A stretch of DNA of 9,883 bases from Gracilibacteraceae bacterium (GCA_031255985.1 JAIRRL010000095.1:1-9883), one strand, 5' to 3'; numbered from the stretch's first letter, positions 1-7,832 are shown. The notes: generated by a model from the letters alone, not told the origin. Numbers and translations are program-made.

Positions 1-1407
1 GGGTTGGATTATCTGACGCTGGGCCGGGCCGCCGGCTCGCTTTCCGGCGGCGAGGCCCAGCGCATCCGGCTGGCCACGCAGATAGGCTCCGGCCTGACCG
101 GCGTGCTGTATGTGCTGGACGAACCGAGCATTGGCTTGCATCAGCGCGATAACGAGCGCCTTTTGCGAACGCTGGCCCGGCTGCGCGATCAGGGGAATAC
201 GCTGATTGTCGTCGAGCATGACGAGGATACGATGCGCCAGGCCGATCATATCATCGACATCGGGCCGGCCGCCGGTCTGCACGGGGGCCGCGTCGTGGCC
301 CAGGGAGCGCCGGAACAGATCAGACTCAGTCCCGATTCGGTTACGGGACAGTATTTGCGGGGGGATAAGCGCATAGCCGCGCCGGCGCGGCGCCGGCCGC
401 CGAACGGCAAATGGCTGCGGGTAATCGGGGCGGCCGAACATAATCTGCGGGGGATCGACGTCGCTTTCCCTCTGGGTTCTTTTATCTGCGTGACGGGGGT
501 TTCCGGTTCCGGCAAGAGTACGCTGGTCAACGAGGTGCTGTATAAAGCGCTGCTGACGGAACTGCGGGTGAGCCACAAAGCGCGGCCTGGGAAATACGCC
601 CGCCTGGAGGGACTGGAATATATTGACAAAGTGGTCGCGGTCGATCAGTCGCCCATCGGCCGGACGCCCCGCTCCAATCCCGCGACTTATACCGGCGTTT
701 TTGACCATATCCGCGAACTTTTTGCCCAGACGCAGGAAGCGCGGATGCGCGGCTATAAGGCCGGCCGCTTCAGTTTTAATCTCAAGGGGGGACGTTGCGA
801 AGCCTGCCGCGGCGACGGAATCATCAAGATTGAAATGCATTTTCTGCCGGACGTCTACGTGCCGTGCGAGGTCTGCGGCGGCAAACGGTACAACCGCGAG
901 AGCCTGGAGATAAATTTCAAGGGGGAGAATATAGCGCGGGTGCTGGATATGACGGTGGACGAAGCGGCGGAGTTTTTTGCCGCCATTCCCAAGGTGGCCC
1001 ACAAGATGGAAACTCTGCGCGACGTGGGGTTAGGGTACATCCGCCTGGGTCAGCCGGCCACAACTCTTTCCGGCGGCGAGGCCCAGCGCGTCAAACTGGC
1101 GACTTATCTCTCCCGCCGCAGCACGGGCAAGACTTTATTCATTTTGGACGAACCGACGACGGGGCTGCATATCGCCGACGTCGCCAAACTGCTGGAAGTT
1201 CTGCACCGCTTTGTGGACGCCGGCGACACGGTTATCGTGATCGAGCATAATCTGGATGTGATCAAGACGGCCGATTACCTGATCGACCTGGGACCGGAGG
1301 GAGGGGATCAGGGCGGCGATATTGTCGTCTGCGGTTCGCCGGAGGAAGTGGCGGCCTGCCCCGCTTCCTACACGGGACAATTTTTGCGCCGGCGGCTGCA
1401 TGAATAG
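1..1407 (+). CDS. uvrA: UvrA, excinuclease ABC subunit A (3' part, 5' end outside window)
   Basis: UvrA is the damage-sensing ABC ATPase of nucleotide excision repair. It works as a dimer that loads UvrB on distorted DNA in the cytoplasm. The visible 468 codons are about half of the usual ~940. In order they show the first ABC signature LSGGEAQR (40-63) with Walker B LDEPSIGLH (115-141), the second-domain Walker A GVSGSGKST (496-522), a zinc finger with the pattern CX2C-X19-CX2C (cysteine codons at 796, 805, 865 and 874), the second signature LSGGEAQR (1066-1089) and the second Walker B LDEPTTGLH (1144-1170). The reading frame is open from base 1, so the gene starts upstream. It ends with TAG. 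No hairpin with a T-run follows it, and the next gene has its own promoter 22 nt downstream. All key residues are present, so it should be functional. Identification is near certain. Confidence 0.98.
   Translation, partial: GLDYLTLGRAAGSLSGGEAQRIRLATQIGSGLTGVLYVLDEPSIGLHQRDNERLLRTLARLRDQGNTLIVVEHDEDTMRQADHIIDIGPAAGLHGGRVVAQGAPEQIRLSPDSVTGQYLRGDKRIAAPARRRPPNGKWLRVIGAAEHNLRGIDVAFPLGSFICVTGVSGSGKSTLVNEVLYKALLTELRVSHKARPGKYARLEGLEYIDKVVAVDQSPIGRTPRSNPATYTGVFDHIRELFAQTQEARMRGYKAGRFSFNLKGGRCEACRGDGIIKIEMHFLPDVYVPCEVCGGKRYNRESLEINFKGENIARVLDMTVDEAAEFFAAIPKVAHKMETLRDVGLGYIRLGQPATTLSGGEAQRVKLATYLSRRSTGKTLFILDEPTTGLHIADVAKLLEVLHRFVDAGDTVIVIEHNLDVIKTADYLIDLGPEGGDQGGDIVVCGSPEEVAACPASYTGQFLRRRLHE
40..63 (+). 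repeat. 24-nt direct repeat, first copy (second copy 1066-1089)
   Basis: The DNA coding the ABC signature LSGGEAQR is identical base for base in the two ATPase domains of uvrA, at 40-63 and 1066-1089. The protein motif is expected to be shared, but identity at all synonymous positions over 24 nt is more than the motif requires. The match ends abruptly on both sides. Confidence 0.8.
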
Positions 1408-1428
1408 ATGAGAGCGGGACAAAAGAAT

Positions 1429-1457
1429 TTGACTTAAACGGCGTTTTGGTTTATGCT
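1429..1457 (+). promoter_or_regulatory. Sigma-70/SigA-type promoter of the yloU-fakA-recG-mltG-pyrF series
   Basis: A -35 box TTGACT (1429-1434) and a -10 box TATGCT (1452-1457) are separated by exactly 17 nt, close to the housekeeping consensus. Transcription would start near 1464 and give a leader of about 85 nt before the ATG at 1551. The promoter lies in the short A+T-richer gap just after the uvrA stop. It also argues against any translation start at 1446, which would lie upstream of the -10 box. Confidence 0.75.
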
Positions 1458-1483
1458 ATATCAGGACGGCGGGCGCGGCGGCG

Positions 1484-1528
1484 GCGCGGCGCGCTTCCGC
1501 CGGAACGCGATCCGGCGCGCGCCGGCGC
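1484..1528 (+). other. Structured G+C-rich 5' leader of the yloU-like gene
   Basis: The leader between the promoter and the start codon can fold strongly. An 11-nt arm at 1484-1494 pairs with 1517-1523 and 1525-1528, leaving G1524 bulged. The interior holds a small hairpin, TTCC (1495-1498) with GGAA (1502-1505). The ribosome binding site GAGGT (1539-1543) lies 3' of the fold and stays free. There is no T-run, so it does not look like a simple intrinsic terminator. I recognise no known riboswitch or T-box features. It may stabilise the mRNA or simply reflect G+C-rich low complexity. Confidence 0.4.
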
Positions 1529-1550
1529 AACTGAAAGTGAGGTCGCTGAC

Positions 1551-1907
1551 ATGGGGAATACCATCGAAAACGATTTGGGCAGTATCAACATTTCGGAGGA
1601 AGTAGTGGCTAATCTGGCCGGTTCCGTGGCGGTTGAGTGTTACGGCCTGATTGGCATGTCGCCCAGAAAACTTACGGACGGTGTGGTTGGACTGCTGAAG
1701 CGGGAAAATCTGTCCAGGGGAGTGGAAGTGAAGATAGAGGGCGGCAGCGTGGTTGTTGATCTTTATGTGGTCGTAGGTTATGGCATTAAGATTTCAGAAG
1801 TGGCGGCAAATGTGATGGAGCGAGTGAAATACACTTTGGAATCATCCACCAGCCTGAAGGTGGCCGCGGTCAACGTGAACGTGCAGGGCGTGAGATTTTT
1901 AACGTAG
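1551..1907 (+). CDS. yloU: Asp23/Gls24 family envelope stress protein (YloU-like)
   Basis: This is a small Asp23/Gls24 (DUF322) protein of 118 residues, a usual length for the YloU type. Family members are membrane-associated or cytoplasmic proteins linked to envelope stress in Gram-positive bacteria; the biochemical role is not settled. Family traits visible are the N-terminal ISEEVVANLAGSVAVECYG block (residues 14-32), followed by GVEVKIEGGSVVVDLYVVVG (57-76) and a C-terminal VNVNVQGVRF (107-116) strand. There is no signal peptide or membrane segment. I chose the ATG at 1551 because GAGGT (1539-1543) sits 7 nt upstream and homology begins near there. An in-frame upstream start at 1446 would add an arginine-rich stretch that is translated leader and overlaps the promoter. 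fakA follows after 16 nt, the same pairing as yloU-yloV in Bacillus subtilis. Confidence 0.93.
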   Translation: MGNTIENDLGSINISEEVVANLAGSVAVECYGLIGMSPRKLTDGVVGLLKRENLSRGVEVKIEGGSVVVDLYVVVGYGIKISEVAANVMERVKYTLESSTSLKVAAVNVNVQGVRFLT

Positions 1908-1923
1908 ACGAAGGGGGAAAAAA

Positions 1924-3645
1924 GTGACGGCTGAAAAGATTACGTCTGTGCTGAACGGCGAATATTTCCAAAAAGTATTACTGGGCGGCGCCCAGATGTT
2001 GGAACGGCAAAAACAGGAAGTGGACGCTCTTAACGTGTTTCCTGTGCCGGACGGCGACACGGGCACCAATATGTTTCTTACTTACCGCGCGGCGGTGGAC
2101 GCCGCGGTCAGGACGGACGGGCAAACGATAAGCGAAGTGGCGCGGGAAGCGTCTAACGGTTCCTTGATGGGCGCCAGGGGCAATTCCGGCGTTATCCTCT
2201 CACAGATCATGCGCGGATTTGCCAGAGGTTTGGACGGGATGGGCAAAGCTGACGCCGTGGCGGTGGCTAACGCTTTGCAGGCCGGGGTAGATACCGCTTA
2301 CAGAGCGGTGATGAAACCGGTGGAAGGAACAATTCTGACGGTAGTGAAAGAATTGGCCAAAGGGGCGTTGGCCAGCGCCCGCGCCGGCGAGACGGATATA
2401 GCCGCCGTTTTGCGCGCGGCGATCGCGGCGGGTGAAACAGCGCTGGCCCGCACGCCGGAACTCCTGCCGGTGCTGAAACAGGCCGGAGTGGTGGACGCCG
2501 GCGGCAAAGGACTGCTTGTTATTTTGAACGGCTGGCTGGCCGTGCTGGAGGGCAAGGAGACCGTGCTGGCCGAAGTTCCGGCGGCAGCGGCGGAGGTAAG
2601 CGGCGAGCTTGCGTCTCCGGCGCGGGGCATCGTCAAAATTGATGATTTGGAATTTCCTTATTGCACCGAATTTCTGGTTAAAGGCGGCGGCCTGAATCCG
2701 GACGCGATGAGACAGGCTTTGACGGATAAAGGGGATTGTTTGCTTGTGGTCGGCACGGAAGAAGTGGTCAAGATTCATATCCACACCAAAAACCCCGGGG
2801 AAATCCTGACCTATGCCATTCAATTCGGCGCTTTGCATAATGTCCAGATCAGTAATATGCTGTCCCAGAACGAAGCCGTCGCCCACGAACGCAGGGAACA
2901 GGCCAAACTGGCGGCGACCGGCGGCGGCGAGGAAGCCGGCGGTTTACCGGCTTCCTCGCCGGCGGAACCGCCGGCGGCGGAGTGGGGGGAATACGGTTTT
3001 GTGGCGGTGACGATGGGAGAAGGGATAGCGGAAGTTTTCCAAAGTCTGGGCGTTGACCGGATTGTGACGGGCGGACAAACGATGAATCCGAGTACCCAGG
3101 ATTTGGCGGAAGCGGTTCGCCAGGTGCCGGCCCGGAATGTTTTTATCCTGCCCAATAACAGCAATATCATAATGGCGGCGGGACAGGTCAATGAACTGGT
3201 GGATAACCGCCAAGTACACGTCGTCCCCACGAAAGCGGCGCCTCAGGCGGTGGCTTCGCTGGTGGCTTATAATCCTGACGCCGGGCTGGAAGAAAACATG
3301 GCGGCGATGACCGCGGCGATAGACGAAGTCAGTTCCGGTGAGGTGACTTACGCCGTTCGCGATTCTTCCTTTGACGGGATAAACATACACGCGGGCGACG
3401 TACTGGGTTTGGTTGAGGGCAAAATAGTGACGGCCTGCGCTGATATTGAAGACGCCGCTCTGCGGGTTTTGGATGAAATGGCTTGGCGCGAGCGGAATGT
3501 GGTGACGGTTTTTTACGGGGAAGAAACAACCGGCGAAGCCGCTGGCAAGCTGGCGGACCGGCTGCGATCGGAAAGCGCCGATGTTGAGATCGACGTACAT
3601 GCCGGCCGGCAGCCGCTCTATTATTACATTTTAGGCGTGGAGTAA
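1924..3645 (+). CDS. fakA: FakA/YloV-type fatty acid kinase ATP-binding subunit (DAK2 domain)
   Basis: FakA is the kinase subunit that phosphorylates fatty acids held by a FakB (DegV-family) carrier, giving acyl-phosphate for phospholipid synthesis. The 573-residue protein starts with a DhaL/DAK2 nucleotide-binding domain: PVPDGDTGTN (residues 40-49) supplies the Mg-ATP aspartates D43 and D45, and GARGNSG (83-89) is a second conserved loop. The middle domain has C247 (FPYCTEF) and H285/H287 (KIHIHTKN), which appear to match the metal-binding Cys-His-His set known in Staphylococcus aureus FakA. A Gly/Glu/Ala/Pro-rich linker (about 325-352) leads to the C-terminal domain (about 356-573). The start is GTG, chosen because AAGGGGG (1911-1917) lies 6 nt upstream. 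It is slightly longer than usual (~550), mostly through the linker. No fakB is in the window, so the carrier must be encoded elsewhere. Confidence 0.93.
   Translation: MTAEKITSVLNGEYFQKVLLGGAQMLERQKQEVDALNVFPVPDGDTGTNMFLTYRAAVDAAVRTDGQTISEVAREASNGSLMGARGNSGVILSQIMRGFARGLDGMGKADAVAVANALQAGVDTAYRAVMKPVEGTILTVVKELAKGALASARAGETDIAAVLRAAIAAGETALARTPELLPVLKQAGVVDAGGKGLLVILNGWLAVLEGKETVLAEVPAAAAEVSGELASPARGIVKIDDLEFPYCTEFLVKGGGLNPDAMRQALTDKGDCLLVVGTEEVVKIHIHTKNPGEILTYAIQFGALHNVQISNMLSQNEAVAHERREQAKLAATGGGEEAGGLPASSPAEPPAAEWGEYGFVAVTMGEGIAEVFQSLGVDRIVTGGQTMNPSTQDLAEAVRQVPARNVFILPNNSNIIMAAGQVNELVDNRQVHVVPTKAAPQAVASLVAYNPDAGLEENMAAMTAAIDEVSSGEVTYAVRDSSFDGINIHAGDVLGLVEGKIVTACADIEDAALRVLDEMAWRERNVVTVFYGEETTGEAAGKLADRLRSESADVEIDVHAGRQPLYYYILGVE
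2925..2976 (+). repeat. Two overlapping strong inverted repeats inside fakA, at the linker codons
   Basis: A perfect 15-nt inverted repeat (2925-2939 with 2947-2961) encloses a 7-nt loop. Its right arm overlaps a second perfect repeat of 9 nt (2957-2965 with 2968-2976) around AA. Both are very G+C-rich, and as RNA the two hairpins would exclude each other. They fall in codons for the low-complexity linker between the middle and C-terminal domains of FakA. No T-run follows, so a terminator is unlikely. Confidence 0.8.
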
Positions 3646-3677
3646 ATCGACCGCTATTTGCGACCGGAGTTCACTGG

Positions 3678-6035
3678 ATGGAACAGCTGGACAGTGTGGA
3701 GCGCGCTCTGCTGGCCGAGCGGAAGCAGGGTTATCTGAATACGGGCGCGTGGGAAGGATTTCATAATTTTATTTTGGGAATCTTTTCGGGCTACACCGCC
3801 GCTCTGGCGCCGGAGCAGTCCGCCCGCCTGGAGACCTTAGCCTCGCGGTACGGCGAGTCAAGCCCCTGGAACAGGCGCGCCCTATGGCAGGAGATCAGCG
3901 AAGCCTGGCGCGAGGTTTTGCCTGTTGTAAAAATATGGATAAAAGAAAACCCGTCTCCGGCGGCGCCTGAATCGGTCTCGCCTGAATTACCTGTATCCGC
4001 GCCTGAATTGTCTGCGTCCGCGCCGCCGCCGGCCGAGGCGCGGGAACTGTCTCTCCGGTATATCAAAGGGGTGGGGCCGCAGCGCTTGAAATATCTGGCC
4101 GCTATGGGTCTGCGCACAGGCGAGGATCTTTTGCGTTATTATCCCCGTCGCTATGAAAACAGAATCCTTCGCCGGTTCACCGATCTGCGGGACGGGGAAG
4201 CGGCTATGGTATGCGGCGTGGTGCGGAGCGCCCAGGTGCGGCAGAGCCGCTTGAAAATCGTCACCGTGCGGTTGGAGCAGGACGGCAATTTTTTGGATGC
4301 CGTCTGGTTTAACCAGGTGCATATCGCCGATACTTATAAGGCGGGGGATGTGGTCACCGTCACGGGCAAAGCGCGTTTGCACCGGCGGACGCCGGAGCTT
4401 TTGGCGGTTGACATTCAGAAAGGCGAGGCGGAACAGGGGGCGCTGACTCCCGTTTACGCCGAAACGGCGCAACTCAATTCCAAAGCGCTGCGCAAGATGG
4501 TACAAAACGTGCTGCCGTGGGCGGAGAGACTTTTTCCGGAGTATTTGCCCAAGCAAAAGCGAGGGGAATGGATGCCGCGGGCGGAAGCGTTTCGCGTTAT
4601 CCACGCCCCGGAAACGCTGGAACGGGCGGAAGCGGCCCGCAGCCGCCTGGTGATGGAGGAACTGCTTTTTTTGCGCCTGGCGCTGGACGATTTGCGCCGG
4701 GAGAGCGAGCGGAACGACCGCCCGCGCCTTGAGGGCGGGCGCGAGCTGGTGGCGGAGTTCGTCGCCTCTTTGCCGTTCCGCCTGACCGGAGCGCAGGAGC
4801 GGACGCTGACGGAAATATTTGCCAACATGGCCAGCGCCAAAGGCATGACGCGGCTGGTTCAGGGCGACGTCGGCTCCGGCAAAACCGTGGTGGCGGCGGC
4901 GGCGCTGCTCATGGCCGTTGGCTCCGGGATGCAGGGGGCGTTTATGGTTCCGACGGAAGTGCTGGCTTATCAGCATTTTGCCTCTCTGCGCGCCCTGTTT
5001 GCCGGCTTGCCGGTCGAGACGGTTTTGCTTGCGGGCGCTCAAGGGAAAAAAGAGCGCGATGCGGCGCTGGCAGCCATATTGAGCGGCAAAGCCCATATCA
5101 TAGTCGGCACGCAGGCGCTGATTCAGGAAAAAGTGCGCTATAACGCGCTCGGCTTGGTGGTGACGGACGAACAGCACCGCTTTGGCGTCCGCCAGCGGAC
5201 GCGGCTGGCGGCCAAAGGAGAGAACCCGCATGTGCTGGTGTTGTCCGCGACCCCTATTCCCAGAACTTTAGCTTTGACCGCCTACGGAGATTTGCAGCTT
5301 TCCACCCTGGATGAGACGCCGCCTGGGCGCAAACCGGTGCTGACGCGCCATGTGACGGAAAAAAGCCGGGTGAAGCTGATCCAGGCTTTGGCCAGGGAAA
5401 CGGGCAAGGGCCGGCAGGCTTACGTCGTCTGTCCGCTGGTGGCGGAAACGGAAAAAATTGATATCGCCTCGGCGCAGCAACGGGCGGCGGAACTGACCGC
5501 CGCTTTGCCGGAACGGCGGCTGGCCTTGTTGCACGGACGCCTGAGCGGGGCGGAAAAAGAAGATATCCTCACCCGTTTCACCGCGGGGACTATAGACATC
5601 CTGGTTACGACCACCGTGATCGAGGTGGGGGTCAACGTGCCGAACGCCACGGTTATGATAATCGAGAGCGCCGAACGGTTCGGCCTGGCTCAGTTGCACC
5701 AGCTCCGCGGCCGGGTGGGGCGGGGAGGCGAGCAGTCCTATTGTTTGCTGGTCAGCGAGGCGCAAAATAACGTCAGGTTGAAAATCCTCTGTCAGACGGA
5801 AGACGGATTTCGTATTGCCGAGGAAGATTTGCGGCAGCGCGGGCCGGGCGAATTGCTGGGATTACGCCAGCACGGCCTGCCGGAGCTTAAACTCACGGAT
5901 TTCACAAAAGACGCGCGCCTGATTGAATATGCCTACCGTTTCGCCCGGGAGCTTTCCTCCGTACCGGCGGATTACGAGGCGGTTATGAAGGAGGTGCGGC
6001 GTCAGTACCGGCGAAACGGAGCAGCCTTCAGCTAA
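3678..6035 (+). CDS. recG: RecG, ATP-dependent DNA helicase, with long N-terminal extension
   Basis: RecG remodels stalled replication forks and branched recombination intermediates, using ATP-driven translocation on double-stranded DNA. The core begins near residue 123 with LRYIKGVGPQR, then the wedge (OB-fold) domain (about 160-250). The helicase motifs follow: Walker A GDVGSGKT (396-403), DEQH (497-500) followed by RFGV, SATPIPRT (523-530), TTTVIEVGVNVPNA (644-657) and QLRGRVGRG (675-683). The C-terminal QRGPGELLGLRQ block (720-731) is also RecG-specific. At 785 residues it exceeds the ~680 of Bacillus RecG by an N-terminal extension of about 120 residues: a Trp-rich, probably helical part (1-92) and a Pro/Ala/Ser linker with tandem repeats (about 93-122). 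Thermotoga RecG also has an N-terminal extension. The ATG is supported by GGAG (3666-3669) 8 nt upstream, and no start codon lies just before the core. It follows fakA after 32 nt. Confidence 0.97.
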   Translation: MEQLDSVERALLAERKQGYLNTGAWEGFHNFILGIFSGYTAALAPEQSARLETLASRYGESSPWNRRALWQEISEAWREVLPVVKIWIKENPSPAAPESVSPELPVSAPELSASAPPPAEARELSLRYIKGVGPQRLKYLAAMGLRTGEDLLRYYPRRYENRILRRFTDLRDGEAAMVCGVVRSAQVRQSRLKIVTVRLEQDGNFLDAVWFNQVHIADTYKAGDVVTVTGKARLHRRTPELLAVDIQKGEAEQGALTPVYAETAQLNSKALRKMVQNVLPWAERLFPEYLPKQKRGEWMPRAEAFRVIHAPETLERAEAARSRLVMEELLFLRLALDDLRRESERNDRPRLEGGRELVAEFVASLPFRLTGAQERTLTEIFANMASAKGMTRLVQGDVGSGKTVVAAAALLMAVGSGMQGAFMVPTEVLAYQHFASLRALFAGLPVETVLLAGAQGKKERDAALAAILSGKAHIIVGTQALIQEKVRYNALGLVVTDEQHRFGVRQRTRLAAKGENPHVLVLSATPIPRTLALTAYGDLQLSTLDETPPGRKPVLTRHVTEKSRVKLIQALARETGKGRQAYVVCPLVAETEKIDIASAQQRAAELTAALPERRLALLHGRLSGAEKEDILTRFTAGTIDILVTTTVIEVGVNVPNATVMIIESAERFGLAQLHQLRGRVGRGGEQSYCLLVSEAQNNVRLKILCQTEDGFRIAEEDLRQRGPGELLGLRQHGLPELKLTDFTKDARLIEYAYRFARELSSVPADYEAVMKEVRRQYRRNGAAFS
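3964..4020 (+). repeat. 21-nt tandem repeat in the recG linker
   Basis: Two adjacent 21-nt units, 3979-3999 and 4000-4020, match at 17 of 21 positions and code PELPVSA and PELSASA. A partial third unit (3964-3978, coding PESVS) precedes them. The array lies in the linker joining the RecG N-terminal extension to its core, so changes in copy number would stay in frame. Confidence 0.8.
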
Positions 6036-6058
6036 CCAAACTCAATCCGAGGTGAAAA

Positions 6059-7099
6059 ATGCGAAGTAGAAAGAAGAAAAAAAAGTCGTTTCTGCCTCTG
6101 TTACTGTTGTTCGTACTGGTCTGCCTGGCGGTTTTGAGCGGCGGCGCCTACTATTGGTGGCAGCTGAACACCGGGCCGGTTAGCGCCGAGAGCGCCGGAT
6201 CGCGCCAGTTCGTGGTGGAAGCCGGGATGACGGCGGCGGCGGTGGGGGAGGAATTGGAACAGGCGGGAATTATTCGCAACGCCGACGCTTTTCGCTGGCT
6301 TTGCCGGCGGGAAGGGGTGGAAACACGTTTGCGCGCCGGCGTTTATGAAGTCAGCCCGGCGATGAGTCCGCGGGAAATCATATCAGTCCTGTTGGCCGGC
6401 CCGGCGCCGGATGTGACAGTGGTCACTCTGCCGGAAGGGTTTACGGTAAAACAGATAGTTGAGCGGCTGGCCGCCAACGGGTTGGGGACGGAAGCCGAGT
6501 TTTACGCGGCGCTGGCCGATTTTCCCGCCGCCGAATACCATTTTTTGGAAAATATTCCCGCCGGGGTGGAATTCCCGTTGGAAGGATTTCTTTTTCCCGC
6601 GACATATTATTTTGATACACAGGCTTCGCCGCAGGCGACGCTCAGACGTTTTTTGGACCGTTTCGCTGAGGAATTGACGCCGGAAGTACAGGCGCGGCTG
6701 GCGGAACGCGGCATGAGCGTGCCGGAGTGGGTGGTCAAGGGTTCGATCGTGGAGCGGGAAGCCGTCAAAAGCGAGGATCGCCCGGTTATAGCCGGCGTGT
6801 TTGAAAAAAGGCTGGCGGCGGGGATGATGCTGCAGTCCTGCGCGACGGTGCAATATATACTGGGAGAGGTTAAGCCGGTTTTATCCTATGAAGATATCGC
6901 GATCGAATCACCATATAATACTTATTTGTATACCGGCTTGCCGCCCGGCCCGGTGTGCAATCCGGGGCGCGCCGCCCTGGAAGCGGCTCTGTACCCGGCT
7001 GAGACGGAGTATTTGTTCTTTGTGGCGAAACCGGACGGTTATCACGCTTTTGCTCGCACTTACGACGAGCATTTGCGCAATGTGAGCGAATGGCAGTGA
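6059..7099 (+). CDS. mltG: MltG, endolytic murein transglycosylase (YceG-like)
   Basis: MltG is a membrane-anchored lytic transglycosylase that cleaves nascent glycan strands inside the chain and is thought to terminate their polymerisation. The 346-residue protein opens with a lysine-rich cytoplasmic stretch (residues 2-9), then one membrane segment (about 11-35). A LysM-like part follows (about 47-140, including LPEGFTVKQIVERLAANGL), then the YceG catalytic domain with EGFLFPATYYF (175-185). The SIVERE motif (229-234) matches the position of the Escherichia coli catalytic glutamate, here most likely E232. SPYNTYLYTGLPPGPVCNPG (284-303) is another family signature. The length is usual for the family. 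The ATG is preceded by GAGGTG (6049-6054) with 4 nt between. It follows recG by 23 nt and probably shares its transcript; no promoter is evident in the gap. Confidence 0.95.
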   Translation: MRSRKKKKKSFLPLLLLFVLVCLAVLSGGAYYWWQLNTGPVSAESAGSRQFVVEAGMTAAAVGEELEQAGIIRNADAFRWLCRREGVETRLRAGVYEVSPAMSPREIISVLLAGPAPDVTVVTLPEGFTVKQIVERLAANGLGTEAEFYAALADFPAAEYHFLENIPAGVEFPLEGFLFPATYYFDTQASPQATLRRFLDRFAEELTPEVQARLAERGMSVPEWVVKGSIVEREAVKSEDRPVIAGVFEKRLAAGMMLQSCATVQYILGEVKPVLSYEDIAIESPYNTYLYTGLPPGPVCNPGRAALEAALYPAETEYLFFVAKPDGYHAFARTYDEHLRNVSEWQ

Positions 7100-7145
7100 G
7101 GAACTGGCCGCCGCCGTTTCGCCGCGGTTTTGAAAGGAGCGGGGC

Positions 7146-7832
7146 ATGACGCGGAATATGGCGGAAAAAGTGATTGTCGCCCTGGATTTTGACCGGCCGG
7201 AAGCGGCGCTCGCGACAGCCTCCTGTTTGCGCGGCGCCGGCTGCCGGCTTAAAGTGGGTCTGGAACTGTACGCGCGGGCCGGGCTTGAATTTGTCGGCCG
7301 CCTGACGGAACAGGGTTTTAGCGTGTTTCTTGACCTGAAGCTGCATGATATTCCGACCACGGTGGAGAAAACCCTGCGTCGGCTCGTCGATTCGGAGGCG
7401 ACTCTGTTCGACGTTCATTGTCTTGGCGGCTTGGAGATGATGACCCGCGCGGCGGAACTGTGCCACGGGGCCGGCAAAAAACTGCTCGGCGTCACGATGC
7501 TGACCAGCATGGGGGAAGAAGGCATGAAGGCCGTCGGGATCGGCGGCGCCATGGAAGAGCAGGTGCTGCGCCTGGCGGAGCTGGCGTGGCGGGCGGGACT
7601 GGACGGCGTAGTCGCTTCGCCTTGGGAAGCCGCCGCTTTGCGGCGGGAGTTCGGGGAAGATTTTCTCATTGTCACGCCGGGCATACGTCCGGCCGGAAGC
7701 GCGGCGAATGATCAGGCGCGGGCGATGACGCCGGCGGCGGCGCTTCGGGCCGGCAGTTCCTTGTTGGTCGTGGGCCGGCCGGTCACCGGCGCGGCGGATC
7801 CGCGCGCGGCGCTGGAGCGCCTGTGGGATTAA
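7146..7832 (+). CDS. pyrF: Orotidine 5'-phosphate decarboxylase
   Basis: PyrF decarboxylates orotidine 5'-phosphate to UMP, the last step of de novo pyrimidine synthesis, in the cytoplasm. The 228-residue TIM barrel is of usual bacterial (subgroup I) length. Visible are IVALDFD with D14 (10-16), LKVGLEL with K36 (35-41), the catalytic array FLDLKLHDIP with D63, K65 and D68 (61-70), the phosphate-side loop TPGIRP (177-182) and GRPVTGA (210-216). The ATG at 7146 is chosen because AAGGAG (7134-7139) lies 6 nt upstream; a second ATG four codons on is too far from it. No other pyr gene is beside it, whereas in many Bacillota pyrF sits in a pyr operon. Here it ends the mltG-containing series after a 46-nt gap. 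No PyrR-type attenuator is seen in that gap. Confidence 0.97.
   Translation: MTRNMAEKVIVALDFDRPEAALATASCLRGAGCRLKVGLELYARAGLEFVGRLTEQGFSVFLDLKLHDIPTTVEKTLRRLVDSEATLFDVHCLGGLEMMTRAAELCHGAGKKLLGVTMLTSMGEEGMKAVGIGGAMEEQVLRLAELAWRAGLDGVVASPWEAAALRREFGEDFLIVTPGIRPAGSAANDQARAMTPAAALRAGSSLLVVGRPVTGAADPRAALERLWD

Noticed and set aside
1446..1550. N-terminal extension of the Asp23 protein by 35 arginine-rich residues
   Set aside because: The start would lie upstream of the -10 box of a strong promoter, has no ribosome binding site, and the residues are a translation of the structured leader. The ATG at 1551 has a good site.
2200..3600. Minus-strand open frames opposite fakA
   Set aside because: Low-complexity, Arg/His-rich translations overlapping a clear FakA reading frame; no start signals.
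3987..5231. Long minus-strand open frame opposite recG (414 codons)
   Set aside because: It is a shadow of a G+C-rich gene: basic, His/Arg/Gln-rich, with no recognisable domain or ribosome binding site, while the plus strand encodes unmistakable RecG.
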